A program made the translations under genes and the position numbers. From Spirochaetales bacterium (GTDB taxonomy: Bacteria; Spirochaetota; Spirochaetia; DSM-2461): a DNA stretch of 64,000 bases. The stretch is from positions 1-64,000 of the forward strand of contig JAQQAP010000037.1 of assembly GCA_028533045.1 (NCBI GenBank), read 5' to 3'. Each line of letters starts with the position of its first letter. Position 1 is the stretch's first letter. Positions 24,650-33,757 of this stretch are shown piece by piece. The notes beneath the pieces are model-generated. The model was not told the DNA's origin. It saw nothing but the letters and a program-made list of their open reading frames with translations, and did not search any database.

Positions 24650-25711
24650 ATGAAAAAAGTCTCTCTCATTTCACTTTTTATTCTTATTTCTACACTGTTG
24701 TTTGGTCAGGCTGTCGAAGTAGACCGTCCCGTAGCCGTTATTAAACTGCATAAAACCGAGGTGCTTCCTCAAAGTAAGTACATTCGATACGAAAATACAA
24801 TGAAACTTCAGAAGCAGGGGGTGGAACTTTCTCAGGACGAAAAGGTTCAACTTCTTGATGTTCTGATTAATCAGATCCTTGTTAGACAGGATGCGGAGAC
24901 CCTTGGGATTGCCGTTTCCGATGAAGAAGTCCTGCCTGCTGCCATGGAAGGACTATCTATGGAGCTTCAGCAGTTAGGTCAGATTCCCGCCGGTGCCGTG
25001 CTTACCGATCCCGCCCAATTCCGAGCTTTATTGGAACAAAATGGCCATGATTATGATCTCTATATTGAAAATGCTAAAAATAGTCTCCTTATTGAGAAAT
25101 ATATCACTGAAACAAGAAGAGATGATTTCATGAATATGCCAGGCCCTGATGATGAGGCTATCGAGGGTTTCTATAACCAGAATATTGCCCAGTTCGCCCA
25201 ACCTGAATATGTTTTAATTAGTCAGATTTTCTTTTCTTTGGGCGAAGGTTCAGATAAAACCGCTGTAAAAGCAAAAGCGGAAGACCTCTATAGGAAAATT
25301 TCCGGGGGGCAGCTCAACTTTGATGAAGTTGTAAAAGAAGAGGGCGATAATTTTCCTTTTACCCAGGTTAAGGGGCAGCCTTTTACTGTTGCTAAAGCCG
25401 ATGGTCAGGCTGCTCAGTATTTTGGAGAATCCTTTACAGATGCTCTTTTTGCCGACAAGGAAATATCCCGTGTCTATTTGCTTGAGTCAAATGTGGGTTT
25501 TCATATTGTTCGTTTGGACCAGCATAAAGAAGCGGGAGTACTAAAACTTGACGATCGTATTACTCCTATGCAGGAAATTACAGTTCGGGATTATCTCTCA
25601 AGAATGATTTATTCTCAGATGCAGCAAGAACTTTATGCCAAACTACAAATGGAAGTTGTACTTGATCTTAGAGAAAAGTCTGAAGTTAAAACCTTCGAGG
25701 ATGCTCTTTAA
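24650..25711 (+). CDS. SurA-type periplasmic peptidyl-prolyl isomerase/chaperone
   Basis: A 353-residue exported protein with signal peptide KKVSLISLFILISTLLFGQA. Residues 25-160 resemble the SurA N-terminal chaperone domain (QLLDVLINQILVRQDAE), and residues 180-285 form one parvulin domain starting YVLISQIFFSLGEG and ending NVGFHIVRLDQ. A second parvulin domain, as in E. coli SurA, is absent. The likely job is to escort outer-membrane proteins through the periplasm. The gene follows secG, which also serves export, and precedes nusB by three bases. Confidence 0.82.
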   Translation: MKKVSLISLFILISTLLFGQAVEVDRPVAVIKLHKTEVLPQSKYIRYENTMKLQKQGVELSQDEKVQLLDVLINQILVRQDAETLGIAVSDEEVLPAAMEGLSMELQQLGQIPAGAVLTDPAQFRALLEQNGHDYDLYIENAKNSLLIEKYITETRRDDFMNMPGPDDEAIEGFYNQNIAQFAQPEYVLISQIFFSLGEGSDKTAVKAKAEDLYRKISGGQLNFDEVVKEEGDNFPFTQVKGQPFTVAKADGQAAQYFGESFTDALFADKEISRVYLLESNVGFHIVRLDQHKEAGVLKLDDRITPMQEITVRDYLSRMIYSQMQQELYAKLQMEVVLDLREKSEVKTFEDAL

Positions 25712-25714
25712 TTC

Positions 25715-26119
25715 ATGGCAAATAGACATAAATCGCGTATCCTCGCGTTTCAGGCCTTGTATGGCTGGGATATGACAGGTAATGATGTGGAGGAGTTATT
25801 CTCTTTTCAATGGCTTAAGGAAGAAGTCGAAGAGGATACGCTCCTTTACTCCAAGCTGATTATTTCCGGTGTTTTGCAAAATAGGGAACAGGTAGACAAA
25901 ACCATTGCCGATCATCTTCTTAAATGGGATTTTGACCGTCTGGCCCGGGTTGATCTTGCTATTCTAAGAATCAGTACCTATACCCTTCTGTTTTTAAAAG
26001 ATGTTCCCTCTCGAGTTGCCATCAATGAGGCGATTGAAATTGCCAAGGACTATGCTGCACCGGAGTCCTATAAATTTATCAATGGCGTCCTTGATGGAAT
26101 AGCAAAAACCGTTCTATAA
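25715..26119 (+). CDS. nusB: Transcription antitermination factor NusB
   Basis: A 134-residue all-helical RNA-binding protein that joins NusE (S10) on boxA RNA during rRNA transcription. Signatures are the N-terminal RHKSRILAFQALYGWD and the C-terminal VPSRVAINEAIEIAKDYAAPESYKFINGVLDGI. The length is normal. The gene starts three bases after the chaperone stop and is followed by a TPR gene within seven bases, consistent with one transcript. Confidence 0.95.
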   Translation: MANRHKSRILAFQALYGWDMTGNDVEELFSFQWLKEEVEEDTLLYSKLIISGVLQNREQVDKTIADHLLKWDFDRLARVDLAILRISTYTLLFLKDVPSRVAINEAIEIAKDYAAPESYKFINGVLDGIAKTVL

Positions 26120-26125
26120 TTAACT

Positions 26126-27604
26126 ATGGCTGACAAAAAGGGCAGGATTGTACTTACATTATTAGCGGTCTTACTCTTTTTGCTTGCCTTGGGCATCTCT
26201 CTCTTTCTTATCTTCTATCGAATACCACGAACCGAATCGATTAATTATTATCTCCATGGTTCCGACTCCCTCTATCAAGAAGGAAAATATAAGCAAGCGG
26301 CCGTTATGCTTGAAAAGTCAGTCTCCTTTGCACAGGGGCGGGATGATTGGCGCCGCATTGTGAAGCGTTCCTATAATCTATCAAATGAAACCGAAGACTG
26401 GAATACATATCATTACTTTGCCGAAAGGGCTGTAAAGATGTATCAGGGGAGTGACGAGTTTTGGGTATATTATCTAAGCTCATTATTATGGTCCGGCCAG
26501 TACGATAGGTTATTAAAATATCAGGATCGTCTTTCCGATGCAAATTATCCCACTATTCAGGCCGAAATTCGTTTGACTGAAGAAAGTCTGGCTCTCAATA
26601 AGGACCTCAAGCCCTATGAAGGGGTTATGATAAAACTTGAAAACGAGAGGGATGCAGAGTTTTATGAAATGGTTGGGAACATTTCCGGACTGGATGATCT
26701 AAAGGTTGATGCTCTTATTCTTTGGATGGGGCTGGGGGAAAAGGAACGGGCCCGTGAAATTGCCGGGACATTGGATAATCGGGAAAAGTATTTACAAATT
26801 TTGGGACTGCTTTTCTGGGATTTAAAAGAAGTAGAGTTGTCTCTTTCCTATCTAGAAGGACAGGATAAATTAGATCAAAAGAATCATAATCGTCGTTGGA
26901 CTCTGAATAATCTTTTAGGAGATGGGTATTTTCTTTTGGGAGACTGGGAGAAATCGGAATATCATTATCTCACATCCAGAGAAATAAAAGAGGACAATAA
27001 CTGGAAGCCTCTCGTAAATAGAGCCATTATATACGAAAAGGCCGGAATCTATAAAGAAGCGTCAAATATCATTCTTGAAGGATTGCTTGAATTTAGTGAT
27101 GTTAAAGAGGTGGTGCTTTATTTCCTGGATAATTGGCAAGAGACCTATCCTGTAAGAGCTGAACGTATTGTAAATAAATATTTAATTATCAATCCTCAAG
27201 ATGTCGAAGTTAGACTGGCGCAGTTTTCTTCTTTTCCCGGAGAATTGACACCCGAATCATATAGAGCGTTCTTGTGGGAATTATTTAACGATAATAGTGG
27301 GAATGAAAAAGTTACCCGTTATCTTCTTTGGTATATGTGTGTCCTGGGAGACCATGAGAGTATGAGAATTATCATGGCTCGTCATGAAAAAGTCATAGGA
27401 GCCAGGCCTCAATGGTTCACTCTTTATGAAGGATTGATTTTAGCCTTAAAGAGTCCTCCTTCCTATGAAGAGGCAGAAATCGTTTTGAGAGAATACTATG
27501 GAAGAACTAATGATTGGTATGGCGCCATGAATCTTGCCATTCTCCAGGAGCATATGGGTAAAGTTGAAGAAGCGGAAGAATTAAGAAAGGTGGTAAATAA
27601 TTGA
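26126..27604 (+). CDS. Membrane-anchored TPR-like protein
   Basis: A 492-residue protein with one N-terminal membrane helix (about 8-29) and a mostly helical extracytoplasmic part. TPR-like repeats are visible at about 35-65 (GSDSLYQEGKYKQAAVMLEK) and around 255-310 (NNLLGDGYFLLGDWEKSEYHY). It lies within a nusB-map-htrA run, and its stop overlaps the map start codon. I recognise no specific family; a scaffold role at the envelope is the most that can be inferred. Confidence 0.65.
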   Translation: MADKKGRIVLTLLAVLLFLLALGISLFLIFYRIPRTESINYYLHGSDSLYQEGKYKQAAVMLEKSVSFAQGRDDWRRIVKRSYNLSNETEDWNTYHYFAERAVKMYQGSDEFWVYYLSSLLWSGQYDRLLKYQDRLSDANYPTIQAEIRLTEESLALNKDLKPYEGVMIKLENERDAEFYEMVGNISGLDDLKVDALILWMGLGEKERAREIAGTLDNREKYLQILGLLFWDLKEVELSLSYLEGQDKLDQKNHNRRWTLNNLLGDGYFLLGDWEKSEYHYLTSREIKEDNNWKPLVNRAIIYEKAGIYKEASNIILEGLLEFSDVKEVVLYFLDNWQETYPVRAERIVNKYLIINPQDVEVRLAQFSSFPGELTPESYRAFLWELFNDNSGNEKVTRYLLWYMCVLGDHESMRIIMARHEKVIGARPQWFTLYEGLILALKSPPSYEEAEIVLREYYGRTNDWYGAMNLAILQEHMGKVEEAEELRKVVNN

Positions 27605-28362
27605 TTGCACTAAAGAATGAAGAACATATTGACTGTTTAAGAGAGTCCGGGGCTATTCTGGCCGGAATATTTAAAGTCTTGAAGGGCTATATCAAACCTG
27701 GCGTTACTCCAAAAGATATCGATCTGTTAGTAAGAAAAATTATGGAAGAGAAGGGCGCAATTCCTTCCTTTCTCGGATATAGCGGATTTCCCGCAGCAGT
27801 CTGTACCTCTGTAAATGAGCAGGTTATTCATGGTATTCCCAGTAATAAACCTTTGAAAGAGGGTGATATCATAGGCTGTGATATCGGTGTAACTTATAAA
27901 GGCATGATTAGTGATGCCGCTCGAACCTATAAGGTCGGAAAAGTTTCTCCCCAGGTGGAGCAACTTCTTGAAATTACAAAAAAGTCCTTGATGGCAGGGA
28001 TTGAAGCGATTCGACCGAATGGTAGGGTAAAGGACATTTCTAAGGCCGTTACATCTGTGATCGAACCTCACGGCTATGGTATTGTTCACTCCTTTTGTGG
28101 CCATGGGGTAGGATTTGAAGTACACGAAGACCCTCAGATTCCCAATAATTATCCCTCCCGAGGTAAGAATCCCCGTTTAAAGCCGGGTATGGTTTTAGCT
28201 ATTGAGCCTATGGTGAATTTGGGAACAGCCGAAGTGGAGATCCTTGATGATGAGTGGACTGTTGTGACACAGGATGGAGCTCTCTCAGCCCATTTTGAAC
28301 ATACTGTGGTCGTAACAAAAGAGGGCTATGAGATAATGACCGGGAGTTTACTTGATGATTAA
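27601..28362 (+). CDS. map: Methionine aminopeptidase, type I
   Basis: Removes the N-terminal Met from nascent proteins. The 253-residue pita-bread fold shows GDIIGCDIGVTYKGMISDAART with the two metal-ligand Asp residues, FCGHGVGFEVHEDPQIPN with a ligand His, and LAIEPMV and FEHTVVVT with the two ligand Glu residues. It starts at TTG, overlapping the preceding stop by four bases, with AAAGGTGG upstream. The 3' end overlaps htrA by eight bases. Confidence 0.95.
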   Translation: MIALKNEEHIDCLRESGAILAGIFKVLKGYIKPGVTPKDIDLLVRKIMEEKGAIPSFLGYSGFPAAVCTSVNEQVIHGIPSNKPLKEGDIIGCDIGVTYKGMISDAARTYKVGKVSPQVEQLLEITKKSLMAGIEAIRPNGRVKDISKAVTSVIEPHGYGIVHSFCGHGVGFEVHEDPQIPNNYPSRGKNPRLKPGMVLAIEPMVNLGTAEVEILDDEWTVVTQDGALSAHFEHTVVVTKEGYEIMTGSLLDD

Positions 28363-29836
28363 ACAGAAAAGGATAATCTTTTTACTTACCGTTTTAAGCT
28401 CCTTTTTAGCCGGAGTTGTCTTTGTACTTGTCGGTCAATTAAAGTTTACCACTTTGACGCAGGTTCACGCCGCTCCTCCTTCCTCGGTGGCCTTTGATGA
28501 AATGCAGGATGTTTTTAGAAGTGTTGCGGCTGAAAACCTTCCTGTGGTTGTCGAAATTGATGTACTGAATACTAAAGAAGCAGGGGAAGAGATGTCCGAA
28601 GCGGTTCCCTGGGATGACTTTTTTTCGGCGCCGGACAGTACCGTACCGCAGGATCGCTTTGAATTCTATGGGCTCGGTTCCGGTGTTATTGTTAAGAAGA
28701 TTGATTTTACTTATTACATAATAACGAATTACCATGTTGTAGGTGATTCAGAGGAAATAGAAATTACTCTTTATGACGGGCGAGTGTACGATGCCGTCCC
28801 TGTGGGAACGGATAGCAGGAAAGATTTGGCACTTGTTTCTTTTGAGACAGAAGAAGAGGATATTCCCTTAGCTCGTTTGGGCGATTCCTCAAAACTTTAT
28901 GTAGGTGATTGGGTAATGGCTATAGGTAACCCCTTGGGGTATGAGTCATCTGTTACGGCCGGTATTGTCAGTGCCTTGGGGCGTGAAGATGCACCGCAGG
29001 GAAATATCAGCGACTTCATTCAAACCGATGCGAGCATTAATCAGGGAAATTCTGGTGGTGCTCTCATTAACATGCAGGGTGAAGTTATTGGTATTAACTC
29101 CTGGATTAGTACTTCCACCGGTGGTTCCATGGGATTGGGATTCAGTTTACCTATAAATAATGCCCTGAGTTCAATCGATGATATCATTACTTATGGCAAG
29201 CCACGTTACGGTTGGTTGGGAGTCAGTATGGGGGATAACACACCCTCGTTGGCCGAAGAAATCGGGCTTGAAGAAGGCCTTAACGGGGCCTTTGTGCATC
29301 AGGTCTTTATAGGTTCGCCTGCCTGGAAAGGGGGGCTAAAAGCGGGAGATTTTATCTATTCCCTTAATGATGTTCCTGTTAAAAATCGTAAAGATCTTAC
29401 TTATCGTATTGGTGAGATAAAACCGGACAGTACAGTACCCATAAAAGTCTTTCGTTCGGGAATAAAAAAGACCCTTTCTGTCACGATTGACAGCCGGGGA
29501 GATGAAGATCAGCTCACTTCGACAAATAATCTTGCCTGGCCCGGTGTTACCCTTCTTCCTTTAAATGATCTTATTCGCGAAGCTTTAGGATTGGATGAGA
29601 CTTTTACCGGGGTAATTGTTGAAGATACTTACGCTAAGACACCTTTTCAGTTAGCCGGAGTACAGGTAGGGGATATTATTGAGAGTATTAATGGTGAACC
29701 CGTTGAATCTCTTAATGATTTTTATGAAAATATAGGTATTCTTTCTAAAGATGTCTATAATTTACATATAAAAAGAATCACCGATGTGGTTAATGAAATT
29801 GATTTGATTGTTGAGAGGGAAAGTTATGGCGAATAA
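28355..29836 (+). CDS. htrA: HtrA/DegP-family periplasmic serine protease with two PDZ domains
   Basis: A 493-residue envelope protease for misfolded proteins. An N-terminal signal-anchor lies at about 8-28. The trypsin-like domain has the triad H127 (TNYHVVG), D157 (SRKDLAL) and S233 (QGNSGGAL). Two PDZ domains follow at about 283-370 and 385-490. Residues 72-100 form an acidic linker unlike the glutamine-rich Q-linker of E. coli DegP. I use the ATG at 28355 rather than the adjacent TTG. The gene overlaps map by eight bases and the phosphoribosyltransferase gene by 11. Confidence 0.93.
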   Translation: MIKQKRIIFLLTVLSSFLAGVVFVLVGQLKFTTLTQVHAAPPSSVAFDEMQDVFRSVAAENLPVVVEIDVLNTKEAGEEMSEAVPWDDFFSAPDSTVPQDRFEFYGLGSGVIVKKIDFTYYIITNYHVVGDSEEIEITLYDGRVYDAVPVGTDSRKDLALVSFETEEEDIPLARLGDSSKLYVGDWVMAIGNPLGYESSVTAGIVSALGREDAPQGNISDFIQTDASINQGNSGGALINMQGEVIGINSWISTSTGGSMGLGFSLPINNALSSIDDIITYGKPRYGWLGVSMGDNTPSLAEEIGLEEGLNGAFVHQVFIGSPAWKGGLKAGDFIYSLNDVPVKNRKDLTYRIGEIKPDSTVPIKVFRSGIKKTLSVTIDSRGDEDQLTSTNNLAWPGVTLLPLNDLIREALGLDETFTGVIVEDTYAKTPFQLAGVQVGDIIESINGEPVESLNDFYENIGILSKDVYNLHIKRITDVVNEIDLIVERESYGE

Positions 29837-30443
29837 ACAGTTTTTGCCCTATGTTCAGGTAAGAAACGATGCTTTAAAATTGGCTGCAAAGATTTATCAG
29901 GATGGATTTGTCCCCGATGTAATATATATCCCCCTTCGCGGCGGCGCCTATATGGGGAATATTATAAGTGAGTTTTTTAAACTGATTGTGGATGGTACCA
30001 AGCCCGTTTTTTATGCTGCAGTTGTGGCTCGTTCCTATACGGATGTACATGAGAGCGAATCTATTATGATTGATGGCTGGACCTATGATCCGCAGCATTT
30101 AAGAAAGGGAGACAAGATCCTGTTTGTTGACGATATTTTTGACAGCGGTAGAACCATTAATTATTTAGTTGATGTTATTCTTCAGCGCGGGATTCCTCGC
30201 AAAGATATTAAAGTTGCTGTTCATGACTATAAGGATGTTCGTTTTGAGGAACGAAAAAATGATCATTTAAGCGTTCATCCCGATTACTACTGTCGGAAAT
30301 TTGTCATTGAGAAGCCGGAAGATAACCTTTGGATTCACTATATGAGCCATGAGTTGGTTGGATTGACCGACGAAGAGTTGGAAGAGCACTACTACAGTCA
30401 AGATCCTGAACTGAGAGATGTATTTTCTCTTGTGCGTAAATAA
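29826..30443 (+). CDS. Phosphoribosyltransferase-domain protein
   Basis: A 205-residue cytoplasmic protein. The PRPP-binding loop FVDDIFDSGRTINYLVDVI (about 96-114) is the type I phosphoribosyltransferase signature, and VIYIPLRGGAYMGNI gives the pyrophosphate-binding loop. It resembles hypoxanthine/xanthine phosphoribosyltransferases, but the hood region does not allow the base to be named. It starts within the last codons of htrA at ATG 29826, preceded by GAGGGAAAG. Two strong hairpins end the transcription unit. Confidence 0.82.
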   Translation: MANKQFLPYVQVRNDALKLAAKIYQDGFVPDVIYIPLRGGAYMGNIISEFFKLIVDGTKPVFYAAVVARSYTDVHESESIMIDGWTYDPQHLRKGDKILFVDDIFDSGRTINYLVDVILQRGIPRKDIKVAVHDYKDVRFEERKNDHLSVHPDYYCRKFVIEKPEDNLWIHYMSHELVGLTDEELEEHYYSQDPELRDVFSLVRK

Positions 30444-30448
30444 AAAAA

Positions 30449-30468
30449 TGCCGCCCCTTAAGGCGGCA
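30449..30468 (+). terminator. First hairpin after the phosphoribosyltransferase gene
   Basis: TGCCGCC and GGCGGCA pair perfectly around CCTTAA. An A-run precedes it, so it would serve better as a terminator for leftward transcription than for rightward. Confidence 0.65.
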
Positions 30469-30480
30469 AATTAAATGTGA

Positions 30481-30509
30481 AAGAGGACTATATTAGTCCT
30501 CTTTTTTTT
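30481..30509 (+). terminator. Rho-independent terminator between convergent genes
   Basis: A perfect ten-base stem (AAGAGGACTA with TAGTCCTCTT, loop TAT) is followed by a run of T residues. It ends the rightward operon; the run overlaps the stop codon of the leftward lipoprotein gene. Confidence 0.88.
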
Positions 30510-31812
30510 ATTCCTGTGTCCACTCCAGATCGCTGGAATCAAAGGTCCAGACACCGGTAGATGTTCCGGCCACCAGAGCAAAATCCGAATTGTTCGTATC
30601 AAAGGTCATTGAATAGACGGAAGAGTCTTCAAGGTCACTACTTTCATAGTTATCCTCATCGGCCATATCGTCATCGTCTGAGCCTATGCTAAGGCTTGAA
30701 GGATCATCATCGCTAATATCTATGAGGACGTAACCGTCGGCGTCAATATAGTAATCACTTCTGGTAGAAGCTATGATATAATCGCTCACCTTATCATTGT
30801 AAACAAAGCAGGAGTAGAGATTGTCACAGTCATCGTCTTCATCGTTTTCATACCAGGTTACCCAGCTGTCGCCATCATAATCGTTGCTGGCATAGAGCAA
30901 GCTGGTATCTGTTGCGGACCAGTCGGAACGGGAGCTGATAAGGAGGTAGTTGTAACTATAGGTTCCGCCGGAAGAGATATCGGCATAATAAATAGCATGG
31001 TAGTAATGGTTGTAATCGGCGATGTCATAGTCATAATCATCGTCATCATCTGCATCGGCACTACTCATGTCTGTTGCTGTACTAAAGTTGTCCGTGCTAT
31101 ACCAGAGCGTCCCTCCCTCTTCGGGGTCTTCGTCGGGATCGATGTCGTTAAAAATCAGCCAGGCTTCTCCTCCGGAGACATTAAAGGCCATTCCCTCCGA
31201 TTGAATAGGCCAGTAATCTCCATCGTCGTCATCAACTATTTCCAGGTATGTGGCCGTATCATCGTCAAAGTCGCCTTCAATATCGCTGCCATCGGTATAA
31301 AACAGTAAGGAATTTTCCACATAGGGATCATCGTCATCGTCGTATTCGTATTCAACCTGGTTTAAATACATAACATCTGAGGTGCTGTCGGGATCGGTAC
31401 CGCTGGAGAATAATTGCAGCCAGACATAATCGTAACTTGTGGTGATCTCGCAAACGGCGGTGCTGCTTTCGACAGGGGAAGTACCCGATTCGTCAATTGT
31501 ATAAACATAAGCGCTGCTACCAATTCTCCCGGTGTAGTAAACGGTGCCGTTAAACAATACCATGGAGGAAAGTGAGTCCAGCGAAGAGTCTATTCTGCTC
31601 CAGTCCCCCCCGTCGGCATCCTGATACCAGATATATTTACCTAGGGCATAGTAGTAGTCATTGGTTACGACCGTATCGGTAAACTTAATATTTTCCAGGT
31701 TGTTATCATCCACAAGTTCTTCTGTCTCTATGGTATAAATGAGACCCTCTCCGTCACAGGCTGTGAAGAAAAGAAGAAGGGACAGGGTTATTAATATAAT
31801 GATTTTTTTCAT
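30508..31812 (-). CDS. Aspartate-rich outer-surface-type lipoprotein
   Basis: A 434-residue exported protein. The signal peptide ends in the lipobox LFFTAC, so Cys at about residue 19 should be lipidated. The mature part is extremely acidic, with many runs of four or five Asp residues (YDDDDDPYVEN, DADDDDDYDYD), rich in Tyr and Ser, and contains repeated short units like TVYYTGRIGSSAYVYT that suggest a beta-propeller-like fold. Dense Asp clusters could bind calcium, an inference. Its start is preceded by an outer-membrane barrel gene nine bases upstream on the same strand, so the two may work as a surface unit. The family is not recognised. Confidence 0.72.
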   Translation of the reverse strand: MKKIIILITLSLLLFFTACDGEGLIYTIETEELVDDNNLENIKFTDTVVTNDYYYALGKYIWYQDADGGDWSRIDSSLDSLSSMVLFNGTVYYTGRIGSSAYVYTIDESGTSPVESSTAVCEITTSYDYVWLQLFSSGTDPDSTSDVMYLNQVEYEYDDDDDPYVENSLLFYTDGSDIEGDFDDDTATYLEIVDDDDGDYWPIQSEGMAFNVSGGEAWLIFNDIDPDEDPEEGGTLWYSTDNFSTATDMSSADADDDDDYDYDIADYNHYYHAIYYADISSGGTYSYNYLLISSRSDWSATDTSLLYASNDYDGDSWVTWYENDEDDDCDNLYSCFVYNDKVSDYIIASTRSDYYIDADGYVLIDISDDDPSSLSIGSDDDDMADEDNYESSDLEDSSVYSMTFDTNNSDFALVAGTSTGVWTFDSSDLEWTQE

Positions 31813-31821
31813 GAAATCCTC

Positions 31822-32454
31822 TTAGAAGTGATATTCCACACCGAATCTGACATCGGAAAATACACCGATTCGGCTCTGATTGTCTTCCCGGGCGATTTCC
31901 GGGATTACCCAAAGATCGTATTTCAGGATAAAGGACCATTCCGAATCGTAGTTCCAGTTAAGTCCTATTCCCGGTTTGATGATGGGATCCACACTAAAGT
32001 AGTCATCATAACTATTCAGGGTAACTCCGGCACTGAGATAGAGGGGAATGGTAAAATAGGTGCTGATATTTATATCGTAGGCTGATTTAACCATGATGGG
32101 GACCATATAAAAGTTGTTTTCGTTTAGTGAGGAAGAGAACATTCCTCCGAACTCACCCCCAAGGCGAAACTTGCTGTTAAGATAGCCCATATAACTTAAA
32201 AAGCCCGAACCTCCCAGATTCATTTGTCCGCTCAAGCTGTTTATGGTATCACCGGAATCACCATCCCCATCGGGGGTCGGATCAATCGTAAAAAGGGGAA
32301 TGAATAAACCGGCTTCAATGGAAAAAGTTTGATCACCCTTTGAGTGATAGGTCAAAATGATTCTCTCGTCTATTTCTTCTTCCTCTCCAAAGAGGGGGAA
32401 AAGGCAGGCTGTGATAATCATCAACAGGAAAAATAGTTGTGTTTTTATATTCAA
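31822..32454 (-). CDS. Outer-membrane beta-barrel-like protein
   Basis: A 210-residue exported protein with signal peptide NIKTQLFFLLMIITACLFPLFG. The mature chain has alternating amphipathic strands (FSIEAGLFIPLF, FLSYMGYLNSKFRLGGEFGGMF, YFTIPLYLSAGVTL) and ends in Phe (FGVEYHF), the C-terminal signature of outer-membrane barrels. The segment DPTPDGDGDSGDT is a likely acidic surface loop. I start it at TTG 32454, preceded by AAGAGGA, because the upstream extension has no ribosome-binding site and spoils the signal peptide. It is the first gene of a pair with the aspartate-rich lipoprotein. Confidence 0.75.
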   Translation of the reverse strand: MNIKTQLFFLLMIITACLFPLFGEEEEIDERIILTYHSKGDQTFSIEAGLFIPLFTIDPTPDGDGDSGDTINSLSGQMNLGGSGFLSYMGYLNSKFRLGGEFGGMFSSSLNENNFYMVPIMVKSAYDINISTYFTIPLYLSAGVTLNSYDDYFSVDPIIKPGIGLNWNYDSEWSFILKYDLWVIPEIAREDNQSRIGVFSDVRFGVEYHF

Positions 32455-32482
32455 TGCTATTCCTCTTATTAAAAGTACTGTG

Positions 32483-32511
32483 ATATTATCATACTTTATA
32501 TGATTCATCAA
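32483..32511 (-). promoter_or_regulatory. Promoter of the barrel/lipoprotein pair
   Basis: On the minus strand TTGATG (32506-32511) and TAATAT (32483-32488) are 17 bases apart. The leader of about 20 bases contains AAGAGGA before the TTG start. Confidence 0.6.
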
Positions 32512-32538
32512 CAAGAGCTTGTGAGAGGAATGTGATAT

Positions 32539-33423
32539 ATGAATTTGATCGACGGTAAGGCTACAGCAGCCAGAATCAGGGAAGAGTTAAAAGAAAAAGC
32601 AGCGCTTTTGACAGCAAAAGGGGTACAGCCCGGTTTGGCTGTCGTGCTTATTGGAGATGATCCGGCCAGCCGGTCCTATGTTACGGCAAAGGAAAGGGCC
32701 TGTGATGAAATGGGGCTCTATTCCCGGGATATCAGAAAGCCTGCAGAAACGACGGAAGAGGAGTTGCTTTCCCTAATTGATGAGCTTAACAGTGACGATG
32801 CCATTCACGGTATTCTCATTCAGCTTCCCCTCCCTTCCCACATCGACAGCGATCGGGTCATCGAGCGTATTATTCCCACAAAGGATGTGGACGGTTTCCA
32901 TCCTGTTAGCGTCGGGAAAATGATGTTGGGCCAGGAAACATTTCTTCCCTGTACCCCCCATGGGATTATTAAACTTCTTGAAGAGAAAAATATCGAAACT
33001 TCCGGTGCGGAAGTTGTCGTTGTGGGAAGAAGTAATATTGTAGGAAAACCCATTGCCAATATGCTGCTGCAGAAGTGTCATCCGGGGAATTCCACTGTTA
33101 CCATTTGCCATACAGGGACAAAAGACCTTATTAGCCACACGAAAAGGGCGGATATTATCATTGCCGCAGCAGGACGTCCCGATACGATTACCGCCGATAT
33201 GGTAAAAGAGGGTGCTGTAATTATTGATGTGGGTGTCAATCGTGTTCCCGACGATACTAAGAAGCGGGGATATCGCCTGGTGGGAGATGTGGATTTTGAG
33301 GGTTTGAAGGAAAAGGCTTCCTATATTACCCCCGTCCCCGGCGGCGTTGGGCCCATGACTATTACAATGCTTTTGTACAATACGGTATTGTCCGCCGAGA
33401 GGAGAAGCAATAATGCCCTTTAA
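32539..33423 (+). CDS. folD: Bifunctional methylenetetrahydrofolate dehydrogenase/cyclohydrolase
   Basis: Interconverts 5,10-methylene- and 10-formyl-tetrahydrofolate with NADP. The 294-residue length is typical. Signatures are SRSYVTAKERACDEMG with the catalytic Lys, GILIQLPLPSHID, PTKDVDGFHPVSVG, the cofactor motif VVVGRSNIVGKPIANML and the C-terminal ITPVPGGVGPMT. It starts after GAGAGGA and overlaps the next gene by 11 bases. Together with folA and purN it supplies and consumes folate one-carbon units. Confidence 0.97.
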   Translation: MNLIDGKATAARIREELKEKAALLTAKGVQPGLAVVLIGDDPASRSYVTAKERACDEMGLYSRDIRKPAETTEEELLSLIDELNSDDAIHGILIQLPLPSHIDSDRVIERIIPTKDVDGFHPVSVGKMMLGQETFLPCTPHGIIKLLEEKNIETSGAEVVVVGRSNIVGKPIANMLLQKCHPGNSTVTICHTGTKDLISHTKRADIIIAAAGRPDTITADMVKEGAVIIDVGVNRVPDDTKKRGYRLVGDVDFEGLKEKASYITPVPGGVGPMTITMLLYNTVLSAERRSNNAL

Positions 33424-33757
33424 ACTGATCGGGTTTATCCTGTTTGTTGTTATGGTTTTTGCTTTTATCGGTTTTAATCTGGATAATCGTACGGATATTA
33501 ATATTTGGATTAACGAAAAGGGCCATTATGAAGAAGTTTCTGTAATTGTTGTTGTTTTTGCTGCCTATCTTTTAGGTTTGCTTTCTACGGTCCCTTTCTG
33601 GTTTGCCCGTTCTCTGGCTAGGGTAAAGGCCAGGAAGAAAGATAAGAACAAGATAAAAGAACTGCAGAAGTCCTCTTCCGAGTCCCTGGCAGACGGAGAA
33701 AAAAGAGAGAAGAAAAAGCTCTTGCCCCATCGGAAAAGCAAGGATGAGGAAATCTAG
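33413..33757 (+). CDS. LapA-domain inner-membrane protein
   Basis: A 114-residue protein with two transmembrane helices (about 3-22 and 45-68) and a Lys-rich cytoplasmic tail (ARVKARKKDKNKIKEL) ending in an acidic cap. The topology and the segment NLDNRTDINIWIN match the LapA (lipopolysaccharide assembly protein A) family. It overlaps folD by 11 bases and the next TPR gene by 14. A link to envelope assembly is inferred from the family. Confidence 0.65.
   Translation: MPFKLIGFILFVVMVFAFIGFNLDNRTDINIWINEKGHYEEVSVIVVVFAAYLLGLLSTVPFWFARSLARVKARKKDKNKIKELQKSSSESLADGEKREKKKLLPHRKSKDEEI

Noticed and set aside
30997..31308. Plus-strand frame rich in Val and Ile opposite the acidic lipoprotein
   Set aside because: It is the complement of Asp codon runs (GAT/GAC read as ATC/GTC) and not a membrane protein gene.
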